A stretch of DNA of 14,714 nucleotides from JBDSEG01 sp039920165 (GCA_039920165.1 JBDSEG010000079.1:1-14714), one strand, 5' to 3'; shown: positions 1-7,304, numbered from the stretch's first letter. Made by a program: numbers and translations. The notes: generated by a model not told the origin, from the letters alone.

Positions 1-1036
1 GGAACTGCGCCTGCGGGTTCTTCGAATCGTGCAGCAGCTTCAGGCGCTCGGCCGGCGGCTTCTTCAGGATGCGGGCGACGATCTCGTCGGCCTTGCCATC
101 GCCGGCGACATAGGTGCCGCTGGCCGGGTCGAGGCGCTGGATGTCCTTGCCCACCTTCTTGTAGAAGCCCGCGCCGGTCTTCTGGCCGAGTGCGCCCGCG
201 TCGAGCAGCTTTTGCAGCACCAGCGGCGTCGCGTAGCTGGCGAAGAACGGATCGTCGGCGAGGTTGTCCTGCAGCGTCTTGATGACGTGCGCCATCGTGT
301 CGAGACCGACCACATCGGCGGTGCGGAAGGTGCCGCTGCTGGCGCGGCCGAGCTTCTTGCCGGTGAGATCGTCGACCACGTCGTAGGTGAGGCCGAAGGT
401 TTCCGCCTCCTTCATGGTCGCCAGCATGCCGGCAATGCCGACCCGGTTGGCGATGAAATTGGGCGTGTCCTTGGCGCGCACCACGCTCTTGCCCAGCGCG
501 GTGGTGACAAAGGCTTCGAGCTGATCGACGACCGCGGGCTCTGTCGTCGGCGTGGCGACCAATTCGACGAGAGCCATATAGCGCGGCGGGTTGAAAAAGT
601 GGATGCCGCAAAAGCGTGGCCCGATCGCTGCGGGTAGCGCCTCGGACAGCTTGGTGATCGACAGGCCCGAGGTGTTGGACGCGACGATCGCGTGCGGTGC
701 CAGTGCCGGCGCGATCCGCTCGTACAGCGCGAGCTTCCAGTCCATGCGCTCGGCGATGGCCTCGATCACGAGGTCGCATTCGGCCAGCCGTGCCAGGTCG
801 TCGTCGTAGTTCGCGGCTTCGATCAGCGCGGCGTCTTCGGGAAGTCCGAGCGGTGCGGGTTTGAGTTTCTTCAAGCCCTCGATCGCCCTGGTGACGATGC
901 CGTTCTTCGGGCCTTCTTTGGCGGCCAGGTCGAACAGGATCACCGGTACCCGGCAGTTGACGAGGTGGGCGGCGATCTGCGCGCCCATGACACCGGCGCC
1001 GAGCACGGCAACCTTGCGGACCTGGAATCGGTTCAT
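1..1036 (-). CDS. 3-hydroxyacyl-CoA dehydrogenase, FadN-like (3' end outside window)
   Basis: This enzyme oxidises 3-hydroxyacyl-CoA to 3-ketoacyl-CoA with NAD+ in cytoplasmic beta-oxidation. 345 codons are visible from ATG 1036, and the frame is open to the left edge. A Rossmann dinucleotide motif GAGVMG sits at residues 13-18. The catalytic-histidine motif IHFFNPP has its His at residue 146, followed by LVELV, then the DTPNFIANRVG segment that opens the helical C-terminal dehydrogenase domain. The dehydrogenase domain comes first, whereas in FadB/FadJ the enoyl-CoA hydratase domain comes first. This matches the FadN-type order, in which a hydratase-like domain follows, so the full protein is probably near 800 residues. 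That second domain is not in the window. A GGAG lies about 8 bases before the ATG. The gene starts 17 bp after the DUF2147 stop, so it belongs to the same operon as the acyl-CoA dehydrogenase; a thiolase gene would be expected further left. Confidence 0.9.
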   Translation of the reverse strand, partial: MNRFQVRKVAVLGAGVMGAQIAAHLVNCRVPVILFDLAAKEGPKNGIVTRAIEGLKKLKPAPLGLPEDAALIEAANYDDDLARLAECDLVIEAIAERMDWKLALYERIAPALAPHAIVASNTSGLSITKLSEALPAAIGPRFCGIHFFNPPRYMALVELVATPTTEPAVVDQLEAFVTTALGKSVVRAKDTPNFIANRVGIAGMLATMKEAETFGLTYDVVDDLTGKKLGRASSGTFRTADVVGLDTMAHVIKTLQDNLADDPFFASYATPLVLQKLLDAGALGQKTGAGFYKKVGKDIQRLDPASGTYVAGDGKADEIVARILKKPPAERLKLLHDSKNPQAQF

Positions 1037-1053
1037 GTGCTTGTCTCCGTAAC

Positions 1054-1506
1054 TCATTCCACACGTACCCAAGTTTGCGTGCGACCGAGCAGCGGCGCAC
1101 CGATATAGCCGCGCACCGCGAGCGTCTTGCCGCCGTCGGTGGGCGTCATGCGGACCTTGTAGGTCTTGCCGTTGTTCGGATCGAGGATCTCGCCGCCATC
1201 CCACAGGCCCTTGTCGCTCTCGCTTTGCTTGACGCCTTTGACGATCGTCATCCCCAGGATCGGCTTGTCCTTGCGATCGTCGGCGCACTTCTCGCATACC
1301 GCGTCGGGCTTGGTCGCGGGGTCGAGCAGCTTTTCGATCCGACCGGTGAAGATGCCCTCGGCTTCGGCGATGCGCACCAGCGACTTCTCTTTTCTTGTGT
1401 CGTCGTCGATCGTCTTCCACAGTCCGGCCGGCGTGGCCTGGGCGTGGGCGATGGCGGCGAAAAGCGTCAGGCCGAGCGCGGCGGCGAGGTGATGGGTTCG
1501 GGTCAT
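1054..1506 (-). CDS. DUF2147 family exported protein
   Basis: This is a 150-residue protein of the DUF2147 family, whose function is not firmly known. Residues 1-22 form a Sec-type signal peptide (short basic start, hydrophobic core, AHA cleavage motif before Gln23), so the mature part of about 128 residues should be periplasmic. Family hallmarks are GLWKTIDDDT near residue 28, KSLVRI near 41, the LWDGGEILDPNNGKTY block at 101-116, and the terminal RTQTWVRVE. A CEKC pair (Cys71, Cys74) lies in the middle and could bind metal or form a disulfide. A good ribosome site (AAGGAG, within 1513-1521) precedes ATG 1506. It lies 21 bp after the acyl-CoA dehydrogenase stop and 17 bp before the next gene, so an exported protein is embedded in a cytoplasmic beta-oxidation operon. 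I recall similar neighbourhoods in other Burkholderiales but cannot verify that here. Confidence 0.9.
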   Translation of the reverse strand: MTRTHHLAAALGLTLFAAIAHAQATPAGLWKTIDDDTRKEKSLVRIAEAEGIFTGRIEKLLDPATKPDAVCEKCADDRKDKPILGMTIVKGVKQSESDKGLWDGGEILDPNNGKTYKVRMTPTDGGKTLAVRGYIGAPLLGRTQTWVRVE

Positions 1507-1527
1507 GGTGCAGGTCTCCTTGAAGTT

Positions 1528-3330
1528 TCAGAACAGCGCCGCGTCGAGTTCCATCAGCGACGCCGAGCCGGCACGCGCGCTGCGGATCAGGCCAGCGGTC
1601 TCGGGCAGCAGCTTGCCGAAATAAAAACGCGCGGTCGCGAGTTTGGCCTTGTAGAACGGATCGCCGCCGTCGAGCTTGGCGAGCGCCACCTTCGCCATGC
1701 GGGCCCAGAAATAGGCAAATACCAGGTGCCCGCACACGCGCAGGTAATCGACCGCCGCAGCCCCCACCTCGTCGGGATTCTTGAGCGCCTTCATGCCGAT
1801 CTCGGTGGTCAGCTTGGTAACCTTGTCGCCGAGGTCGGCGAGCGGATTGACGAATTCCTGCATCGCTTCGTCGATGCCTTCTTCCTCGACGAATTCGCGC
1901 ACCAGCGCGCCGAATTTCTTCAGCCTCGCGCCGTTGTCGCCCAGCACCTTGCGACCCAGCAAGTCGAGCGACTGGATCGTGTTCGTACCCTCGTAGATCA
2001 TATTGATGCGGGCGTCGCGAACGAACTGCTCCATGCCCCATTCGCGGATATAGCCGTGCCCGCCGAAGACCTGCATGCAGGCCGAGGTGGCGATCCAGGC
2101 GTTGTCGGTCAGGAAGGCCTTGACGATGGGAGTAATCAACGCAACGAGGTCGGCGCACTCCTTGCGCACGGCCTCATCGTCGCTCGCCAGTTCCTTGTCG
2201 AGCATCAGCGTGGTCCACATCGCGAGCGCCCTGCCCCCTTCGGCATAGGCGCGCGCGGTCAGCAGCATCTTGCGAACGTCGGGGTGGACGATGATGGGGT
2301 CGGCCGGCTGGTCAGGCGCTTTCGGACCCGACAGCGAGCGCATCTGCAGCCGGTCCTTGGCATACAGCGCGGCGTTCTGGTACGCCACTTCGGTGAGTCC
2401 GAGGCCCTGCATTCCCACGCCCAGGCGCGCCGCATTCATCATCACGAACATCGCGGGCAGGCCTTTGTTCGGCTCGCCGACCAGCGTGCCGATCGCGCCG
2501 TCGAGAACGATCTGCGCGGTCGCATTGCCGTGGATACCCATCTTGTGCTCGAGACCGCCGCAGTAAAGCGCGTTGCGCTCGCCGAGCGTTCCGTCGGCAT
2601 TCGCCATGAACTTGGGAACGACGAAGAGCGAGATGCCTTTCGATCCGGCCGGCGCGTCGGGCAGCCGCGCGAGCACCAGGTGGACGATGTTCTCGGTCAG
2701 GTCATGCTCGCCCGCGGAGATGAAGATCTTGGTGCCGGTGATGCGGTAAGTTTCCGCTTGTTTGTCATCCCCCACCGGCTCGGCCTTGCTGCGCAGGAGG
2801 CCGAGGTCGGTGCCGCAGTGCGGCTCGGTCAGGCACATGGTGCCGGTCCACTCGCCGCTCGTCAGCTTCGGAAGGTACAAAGCCTTCTGCGCCACCGAGC
2901 CGTGCGTGTGCAGCGCGGCATAGGCGCCGTGCGACAGGCCGGGGTACATGGTCCAGGCCTGGTTGGCCGAATTCATCATCTCGTACAGGCACTGGTTGAC
3001 CACCGCCGGCAGGCCCTGCCCGCCAAATTCGAGGTCGGCGCTGAGCGCCGGCCAGCCGCCTTCGACGAACTGCGCATACGCCTGCTTGAAGCCATCCGGC
3101 GCGGTCACTTCGTGGGTCGTTTGGTCGAGCGTGCAGCCCTGCTCGTCGCCGCGCTGGTTGATCGGCGCGAGCACCTGCGAGGCGAACTTGCCGCCTTCCT
3201 CGAGCACGGCGTTGATCGTGTCGGCATCGATATCGGCGTGCGCGGGCAGCGCCTTCAGCTCGTCGACGACATTCAGCAGCTCATGCAGGACAAACTGCAT
3301 GTCGCGCAAGGGCGGGGTGTAGTGGGCCAT
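1528..3330 (-). CDS. acyl-CoA dehydrogenase, FadE/DmdC-type, 600 aa
   Basis: This FAD enzyme catalyses the first, alpha-beta dehydrogenation step of acyl-CoA oxidation. At 600 residues it belongs to the long FadE5/DmdC-like group rather than the 380-residue short type. The N-terminus MAHYTPPLRDMQFVLHELL matches the extra N-terminal segment of that group. The TEPHCGTDLG motif marks the FAD/substrate middle domain. FGGHGYIREWGMEQFVRD and IYEGTNTIQ lie in the C-terminal helical domain, with the likely catalytic base Glu447 in YEGT. The last 120 residues form the extra C-terminal helical domain, ending MELDAALF. I chose ATG 3330: the frame also opens at a TTG 21 bases upstream, but family members start at the M-A-x-Y-T-P-P sequence. 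The ribosome site is weak (GGA about 12 bases upstream). Chain-length preference cannot be told from sequence; DmdC-like members act on methylmercaptopropionyl-CoA, so a non-fatty substrate is possible. Confidence 0.95.
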   Translation of the reverse strand: MAHYTPPLRDMQFVLHELLNVVDELKALPAHADIDADTINAVLEEGGKFASQVLAPINQRGDEQGCTLDQTTHEVTAPDGFKQAYAQFVEGGWPALSADLEFGGQGLPAVVNQCLYEMMNSANQAWTMYPGLSHGAYAALHTHGSVAQKALYLPKLTSGEWTGTMCLTEPHCGTDLGLLRSKAEPVGDDKQAETYRITGTKIFISAGEHDLTENIVHLVLARLPDAPAGSKGISLFVVPKFMANADGTLGERNALYCGGLEHKMGIHGNATAQIVLDGAIGTLVGEPNKGLPAMFVMMNAARLGVGMQGLGLTEVAYQNAALYAKDRLQMRSLSGPKAPDQPADPIIVHPDVRKMLLTARAYAEGGRALAMWTTLMLDKELASDDEAVRKECADLVALITPIVKAFLTDNAWIATSACMQVFGGHGYIREWGMEQFVRDARINMIYEGTNTIQSLDLLGRKVLGDNGARLKKFGALVREFVEEEGIDEAMQEFVNPLADLGDKVTKLTTEIGMKALKNPDEVGAAAVDYLRVCGHLVFAYFWARMAKVALAKLDGGDPFYKAKLATARFYFGKLLPETAGLIRSARAGSASLMELDAALF

Positions 3331-3379
3331 GGCAAAAGTTCCGGGATGCAAGGGGGTGAAAGGTTGATGTCGGTCAAGT

Positions 3380-4090
3380 TCAGCGCGCGCGATTCGCGCG
3401 GTTGCGTGCGTCGACCGCCGGGCTCGCCGCCAGGCTGTGGCTGATCAGCCGTTCGAAGCCGAAGCGGGCGCGCTCCACGCTGCCGGGGTTACGCAGAAAG
3501 CGGGCATCGTGGTGCAGCGCGAGGATCAGTCCGTGGATCTCGAACAGCAGCTGCGCGGCATCTGTATCGGCGCGCAGATGGCCGTGGGCGGTCGCCATAT
3601 CGATTGCCCGCGTCAGCGCGGTCTGCCAGTCGCCCACCATCACGAGCAGGGCGTCGCGCACCGGGCCGGGCCGGTCGTCGAACTCGACCGCGCCGCTGAT
3701 GTAGATGCAGCCCGAATCGATCTCGACCGAAACGCGCCGGACCCAGCCGTCGAAGAGCGCGCGCAGGCGCGGCAGGCCGCGGTCAAAGCGCATCGCGGCC
3801 ACGAAGACCTCTTCCTCGAAGCGTGCGTGGTATTCCCGGATGACCGAGATCTGCAGTTCCTCGCGAGAACCGAAGTGGGCGAAGACGCCCGACTTGCTCA
3901 TCTGCGCCAGCTCGGCCAGGGCGCCGATCGACAAGCCTTCGAGCCCGACCTGCGACGCCAGGCGGACCGCGGCAGCCAGGATCGCACCGCGTGTCTGCTG
4001 GCCCTTTTGCAGCGGCTTGACGGATGACTCTCGAAGCAAGGGGCCAGGGGTCTGCGGCACGGCGATCCGAAAATAGAACGATCGTGCCAT
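3380..4090 (-). CDS. TetR/AcrR family transcriptional regulator (beta-oxidation operon)
   Basis: This is a 236-residue TetR-type repressor. The DNA-binding domain runs from TRGAILAAAVRLASQVG (residues 33-49) through the helix-turn-helix around 54-73, ending SGVFAHFGSREEL. The rest is a helical ligand-binding domain with the motif GAVEFDDRPGPVRDA. It lies 49 bp upstream of the acyl-CoA dehydrogenase on the same strand, so it probably heads that operon and represses it in response to an acyl-CoA or fatty acid, by analogy with PsrA/FadR-like TetR proteins. That role is inferred. The start is uncertain. ATG 4090 has no visible Shine-Dalgarno sequence, and the first ~28 residues are an extension before the usual TetR start; GTG at 4060 and TTG at 4039 are in frame, but neither has a better site. 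The last residues form a short NRANRAR repeat encoded by a CG-rich palindrome. Confidence 0.9.
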   Translation of the reverse strand: MARSFYFRIAVPQTPGPLLRESSVKPLQKGQQTRGAILAAAVRLASQVGLEGLSIGALAELAQMSKSGVFAHFGSREELQISVIREYHARFEEEVFVAAMRFDRGLPRLRALFDGWVRRVSVEIDSGCIYISGAVEFDDRPGPVRDALLVMVGDWQTALTRAIDMATAHGHLRADTDAAQLLFEIHGLILALHHDARFLRNPGSVERARFGFERLISHSLAASPAVDARNRANRAR

Positions 4091-4257
4091 TTTGCAGGAA
4101 AGCCGGCCCGGACGCGTTTGCTGCGGCAGAAGTTTTTAGGCGTCGACGACTACACGACCGCCTTCCACCCAGGCCGTCGCCGGGCAGCACCTGCATTCCC
4201 GCCGCTGGCACGATGCTCGCTTTCGCCGATGCGGCAGATGCATTACGCTCGGGCATC

Positions 4258-4815
4258 ATGGAAGTTCTGCAGCTTGACGTGTCGGGCCGCCCGCAGGCCT
4301 GGATTTCCGCCAAGGAGGCGGCGGTCTCCTATGCGAGCGACGGCATCGCCTGGACGCTCGGCGACGCGTTCTATGTGCTGCGCGGCGGCACGCAGCGGCG
4401 CACCGGACTGCAGTCGCGCATCGAGGTCCATCCGATCGTTGCCGTGCGCGGCGCGGTGCCGAGCCGGGCCTGGCGCCACACGCCAGCGCTGAGCAACCCG
4501 AAACTGTTCGCGCGAGACCGGCAGGTCTGCGCCTACTGCGGCCACCGCTTTCCGCTCGACGACCTGACCCGCGAACATATCGTTCCCACGTCGCGCGGCG
4601 GCAGCGATACCTGGATGAACTGCATCACTGCATGCCGCCCGTGCAACGGCCGCAAGGGCAACCGTCTGCCCGAAGAACTGCACCTGTCGCTGATGTACCT
4701 GCCCTACGTGCCGAGCCTGCACGAGGACATGATCCTGCGCGGCCGGCGCATCCTCGTCGACCAGATGGAGTTTCTGCTTGCCAGCGTGCCCCGGTACAGC
4801 CGGCTGCACGGCTGA
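4258..4815 (+). CDS. HNH endonuclease-fold protein, stand-alone
   Basis: This is a 185-residue protein with a C-terminal HNH zinc-finger nuclease fold. The first zinc-binding knuckle is CAYC (Cys91, Cys94). The catalytic REHIVPTSRGG follows (Glu106-His107), then Asn121, and the second knuckle CRPCNGRK (Cys126, Cys129). The usual Asp before the first His is Glu here, a variant also found in the family. The N-terminal part (MEVLQLDVSGRPQAWIS) matches a small HNH group that I recall as chromosomal and widespread in Betaproteobacteria; it is not linked to introns or phage here. I start at ATG 4258 because the homologous N-terminus begins there; upstream in-frame ATG 4213 would add 15 unlikely residues. 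Neither has a clear ribosome site. It diverges from the TetR gene across 167 bp. Target and role are unknown; nicking, repair or restriction would all be guesses. Confidence 0.85.
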   Translation: MEVLQLDVSGRPQAWISAKEAAVSYASDGIAWTLGDAFYVLRGGTQRRTGLQSRIEVHPIVAVRGAVPSRAWRHTPALSNPKLFARDRQVCAYCGHRFPLDDLTREHIVPTSRGGSDTWMNCITACRPCNGRKGNRLPEELHLSLMYLPYVPSLHEDMILRGRRILVDQMEFLLASVPRYSRLHG

Positions 4816-4837
4816 GCTCGGCTCGCCGGGCACGACG

Positions 4838-5332
4838 TCACGGGCACTGCAGCACCGGCCCGAGCGCGATGCACGCGCCGCCCGGTCCCCAAAGATTCGG
4901 CCCCATCCGGTTCAACCGCGAGCCGTCGCTGGCACTGCAGCCGACGGCATCGCAATTCAGCGTGGTGAGCGGGGGCGTGGGCACGACGAGAACTCGCGGC
5001 TGAGACGGCGCCGGCGTTGGCGGGGGGAGCGCGACGACGGTCGACGCCCTCCCTGGATCGCCAGTCGACACCGGCGACTGCGCGAGACGCCGCGGCACGA
5101 CCGGCGCATCGTCGGGCGCCCCGAGGCACACCGTCGCAGCGCGCCGGCGCGAGGCCGACAGGCCCGGGTCGGGCACCCGCGCCGGCGCCAACATCGCCTC
5201 CCGCGCACGCAGTGCGTCGAGCGCGTCGAGACAGCGTGGCGAGCGCAAGGGATCGGCCCGCGCAGGGTGGCCGGACCAAGCCAGGCCGAAGGCGCATGCC
5301 GCGATGAAGAACGGAAGCCGCCACGACCCCAT
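4838..5332 (-). CDS. small exported Cys-containing hypothetical protein
   Basis: This is a 164-residue protein with a clear Sec signal peptide (MGSWRLPFFIAACAFGLAW, likely cut after ARA at residue 26). The mature part has an N-terminal segment with a CLDALDALRAREA helix, a proline-rich linker (VVALPPPTPAPSQP), and a compact C-terminal module with four cysteines: CDAVGC, then SDGSRLNRMGPNLWGPGGAC, then LQCP at the end. The four cysteines suggest two disulfides in the periplasm or outside the cell. I recognise the tail as resembling conserved hypothetical proteins of Burkholderiales but know no function for it. The frame is open a further 57 codons upstream, to a GTG at 5503, but ATG 5332 sits directly at the signal peptide, so I start there. 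It converges on the HNH gene with 22 bp between stops. Confidence 0.75.
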   Translation of the reverse strand: MGSWRLPFFIAACAFGLAWSGHPARADPLRSPRCLDALDALRAREAMLAPARVPDPGLSASRRRAATVCLGAPDDAPVVPRRLAQSPVSTGDPGRASTVVALPPPTPAPSQPRVLVVPTPPLTTLNCDAVGCSASDGSRLNRMGPNLWGPGGACIALGPVLQCP

Positions 5333-5358
5333 CGAGTGACACCAATCGTCAAAACCGT

Positions 5359-5573
5359 TCACACCTCGCAGTTTGCATAGATCGCCTCCAGCATGAGTTC
5401 GTAGGCCTTCCGCGCGTCGAACTCGAGCGCGGCTTGGGCAGACGCAGGCCGTGCGAGCTGAGGTGGAGCAGCAGGTATGTCCGCCGCGTTCGGACTTCGG
5501 CACCCTATAGCCATAGCTCTCGCGCGCTGGCCTCTGCTTCAGCTCGTGTAGTCGAAGCGGACATTTTGGGGAG
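5359..5573 (-). pseudogene. possible decayed coding remnant with two frame shifts
   Basis: This stretch between the exported protein and the second TetR gene is not covered by a convincing intact gene. Read on the minus strand, the strong G/C third-position bias of real genes here moves between frames. It is first in the frame reading LHELKQRPARESYGYRVPKS (about 5545-5490), then in the next reading TYLLLHLSSHGLRLPK (about 5480-5433), then in the third reading AALEFDARKAYELMLEAIYA and ending CEV-stop at 5359. A 51-residue intact frame (ATG 5514 to stop 5359) also exists, but only its last 26 or so codons look coding. I read this as a remnant of a small gene with two same-direction frame shifts; a real short gene or chance composition are alternatives. 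I do not recognise the family. Confidence 0.3.
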
Positions 5574-5582
5574 GGCCTTGAG

Positions 5583-6320
5583 TTAAGCCGAGTGCGACGC
5601 GGCCTCAGCGCCCAACGCGCCCGGCGCGTAAGTCTCGAGCAATCGCGGATACGTCACCCGCGCCCCGGCCAGAAAATTGTCGACCGCAAACCCCACGTGC
5701 GTCATGAAATCGACCTTGATCCGCGTCCTGTACACATGCTGGCGCAGGGCGAGGTAGAAAATCCCGCCGTGCAGGGCCCAGACGAATTCGATCTCTTCCT
5801 CCGACACGGGCGTGCCGGTATCGGCCAACCCGCATTCGTGGCGCAGCTCGCGGCAATACGCCGGCATGAGCTCGCGCCGCACGAGGCCGATATAGCGGCG
5901 GTTCAGCTCTGGCTGCGCCAGGCCTGCGTGCAGGTAGATGCGGATCCAGTCGGGCCGGTAGGTCGCCTTCGAGTAGCGGCGGTAGAACTCGACCAGCCGT
6001 TCGCGCAGCGGCAGCGCGCGGTCTTCGATGAGTTCGATCCAGGCCGGGTCCCAGCGCCCTTCGAAGACCGTGCGGTAAACGCGCTCGACGAGCGCCTGCT
6101 TGTTCTCGAAATATCGGTACAGCAGCGGCTGCGTGACGCCAAGTCGGGCCGAGAGCTCGCGCGTCTGTCCGGTGAAGCCGACCTCGGCGAAATAGGCAAT
6201 CGCACCTTCGATGATCTGGCGCTCACGGTCGGCCGGCGCGAGCCGCGGCGTGCGCGGCCGCGTGGTCCGGCTACTCGGCGGTGATGCCGTTGTCGGCGAC
6301 GAGCTTGGCGTATTTGGCAT
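5583..6320 (-). CDS. TetR/AcrR family transcriptional regulator, overlaps tctC
   Basis: This is a 245-residue TetR-type regulator. The helix-turn-helix domain runs from DRERQIIEGAIAYFAEVGF (31-49) through TRELSARLGVTQPLLYRYF (53-71) and ENKQALVERVY. The remaining ~165 residues are a helical ligand domain ending LLETYAPGALGAEAASHSA. I start at ATG 6320. No ATG, GTG or TTG occurs in frame between there and the DNA-binding domain, so the gene must begin inside the last 50 bases of the upstream binding-protein gene. The only longer choice is a TTG at 6389. The resulting first 30 residues are a Ser/Thr/Pro/Arg-rich disordered arm. There is no obvious ribosome site, so translation may be coupled to that of the upstream gene. 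The regulator probably controls its own operon and perhaps the divergent plus-strand group. Its ligand is unknown. Confidence 0.88.
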   Translation of the reverse strand: MPNTPSSSPTTASPPSSRTTRPRTPRLAPADRERQIIEGAIAYFAEVGFTGQTRELSARLGVTQPLLYRYFENKQALVERVYRTVFEGRWDPAWIELIEDRALPLRERLVEFYRRYSKATYRPDWIRIYLHAGLAQPELNRRYIGLVRRELMPAYCRELRHECGLADTGTPVSEEEIEFVWALHGGIFYLALRQHVYRTRIKVDFMTHVGFAVDNFLAGARVTYPRLLETYAPGALGAEAASHSA

Positions 6321-7260
6321 GCTCGGCGGCGATGAAGGCGCGGAACTCGTCCTGGCTGCTCGCCGTCGCCTCGACGCCCAGCCCGGCAAATTTGTCCTTC
6401 AAGTCGGGGTCGGCCATCACCTTGACGAGCGCGGCGTGGTAGTTGTCGACCACCGCCTTCGGCGTGCCGGCGGGCAGGTAGACACCCCACCAGTTCTCGG
6501 CCACCAGGCCATTCAGGCCGGCTTCGGCGAAGGTCGGAATGTCCGGAAACAGGCGCGAACGCTTCGCGCTGGTGATGGCCAGCGGGCGCAGCTTGTTGGT
6601 CTTGATGAACTGCGCGACCGGTAGCGCGTCCGACACCATCATCTGGATGTGCCCGGCCAAAAGGTCGTTGACCGCCTGCCCGCCGCCCTTGTAGGGAACG
6701 CTGACGAGCTTGACCTTGCCCTGACGGATGATGAGTTCACCGCCCAGATGCGCCATGCTGCCAGGGCCGCTGGTGCCGAAAGTGACCGAACCCGGCGCGG
6801 CGCGCGCGCCCTCGAGCAGATCGGCCAGCGTCTTGTACGGCGAAGCGATCGGCACGACCAGGATATTCGGCCCGGTCGCCGTAAGCGCGACGGGGATGAA
6901 ATCCCTTTCCATGTTGTACGGAAGCTTGCTGATGATCGGGTTCACCGCAGCCGGGCCGAGGTTGCCGATGACGAAGGTATAGCCATCGGCGGGCTGGCGG
7001 GCCGCGAATTCCATCCCGATCGATCCGGCCGCACCCGGCTTGCTCTCGACGACGACCGGCTGGCCCCAATGCTGCGCGAGCTTGTACGCCATGATGCGCG
7101 CCATCAGGTCGGAGCTGCCGCCGGCCGGGTAGGTGACGACGAGCCGCACCGGCTTGGTCGGAAAGGTCTGGGCGTTCACGGCGCAGGGCAGCAGGCAAAG
7201 CCCGGCCAGCGCGAGCAGGCCGCGGCGCGTGGACGTATGAATGGAATTGGCGCATCTCAT
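6271..7260 (-). CDS. TctC/Bug-type tripartite tricarboxylate transporter substrate-binding protein
   Basis: This is a 329-residue periplasmic binding protein of the Bug/TctC family, which captures carboxylates or other small organic compounds, often for a TctAB membrane pair. The signal peptide covers residues 1-30 (TRRGLLALAGLCLLPCAVNA, cut before Gln31); its paired Arg could also suit Tat export. Family motifs are FPTKPVRLVVTYPAGGSSD at the mature start, VESKPGAAGSIGMEFAA, ADGYTFVIGN, and PYKGGGQAVNDLLAGHIQMM. GGGAG (7267-7271) precedes ATG 7260. No tctA or tctB gene is in the window, so it is an orphan, as is common for this expanded family in Burkholderiales. The gene is followed by an overlapping TetR gene. 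The cyclase gene 3.4 kb away is of a type often found near such binding proteins, but ligand identity cannot be read from sequence. Confidence 0.95.
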   Translation of the reverse strand: MRCANSIHTSTRRGLLALAGLCLLPCAVNAQTFPTKPVRLVVTYPAGGSSDLMARIMAYKLAQHWGQPVVVESKPGAAGSIGMEFAARQPADGYTFVIGNLGPAAVNPIISKLPYNMERDFIPVALTATGPNILVVPIASPYKTLADLLEGARAAPGSVTFGTSGPGSMAHLGGELIIRQGKVKLVSVPYKGGGQAVNDLLAGHIQMMVSDALPVAQFIKTNKLRPLAITSAKRSRLFPDIPTFAEAGLNGLVAENWWGVYLPAGTPKAVVDNYHAALVKVMADPDLKDKFAGLGVEATASSQDEFRAFIAAEHAKYAKLVADNGITAE

Positions 7261-7304
7261 CGAAAACTCCCATGAAGTCGCCCAGGCTGCGGGCGGACAT
7301 CGCC

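Noticed and set aside
29..637. 202-codon plus-strand frame at the left edge
   Set aside because: It is opposite the hydroxyacyl-CoA dehydrogenase gene, whose NAD-binding and catalytic motifs are clear. That gene has no stop in the window, so it is easy to miss in favour of this shadow.
1075..3444. 789-codon open frame on the plus strand, opposite the acyl-CoA dehydrogenase
   Set aside because: The minus-strand frame has full family motifs; the plus frame has Arg/His/Gly-rich sequence without a recognisable domain. Long antisense frames are expected when third positions are nearly all G or C.
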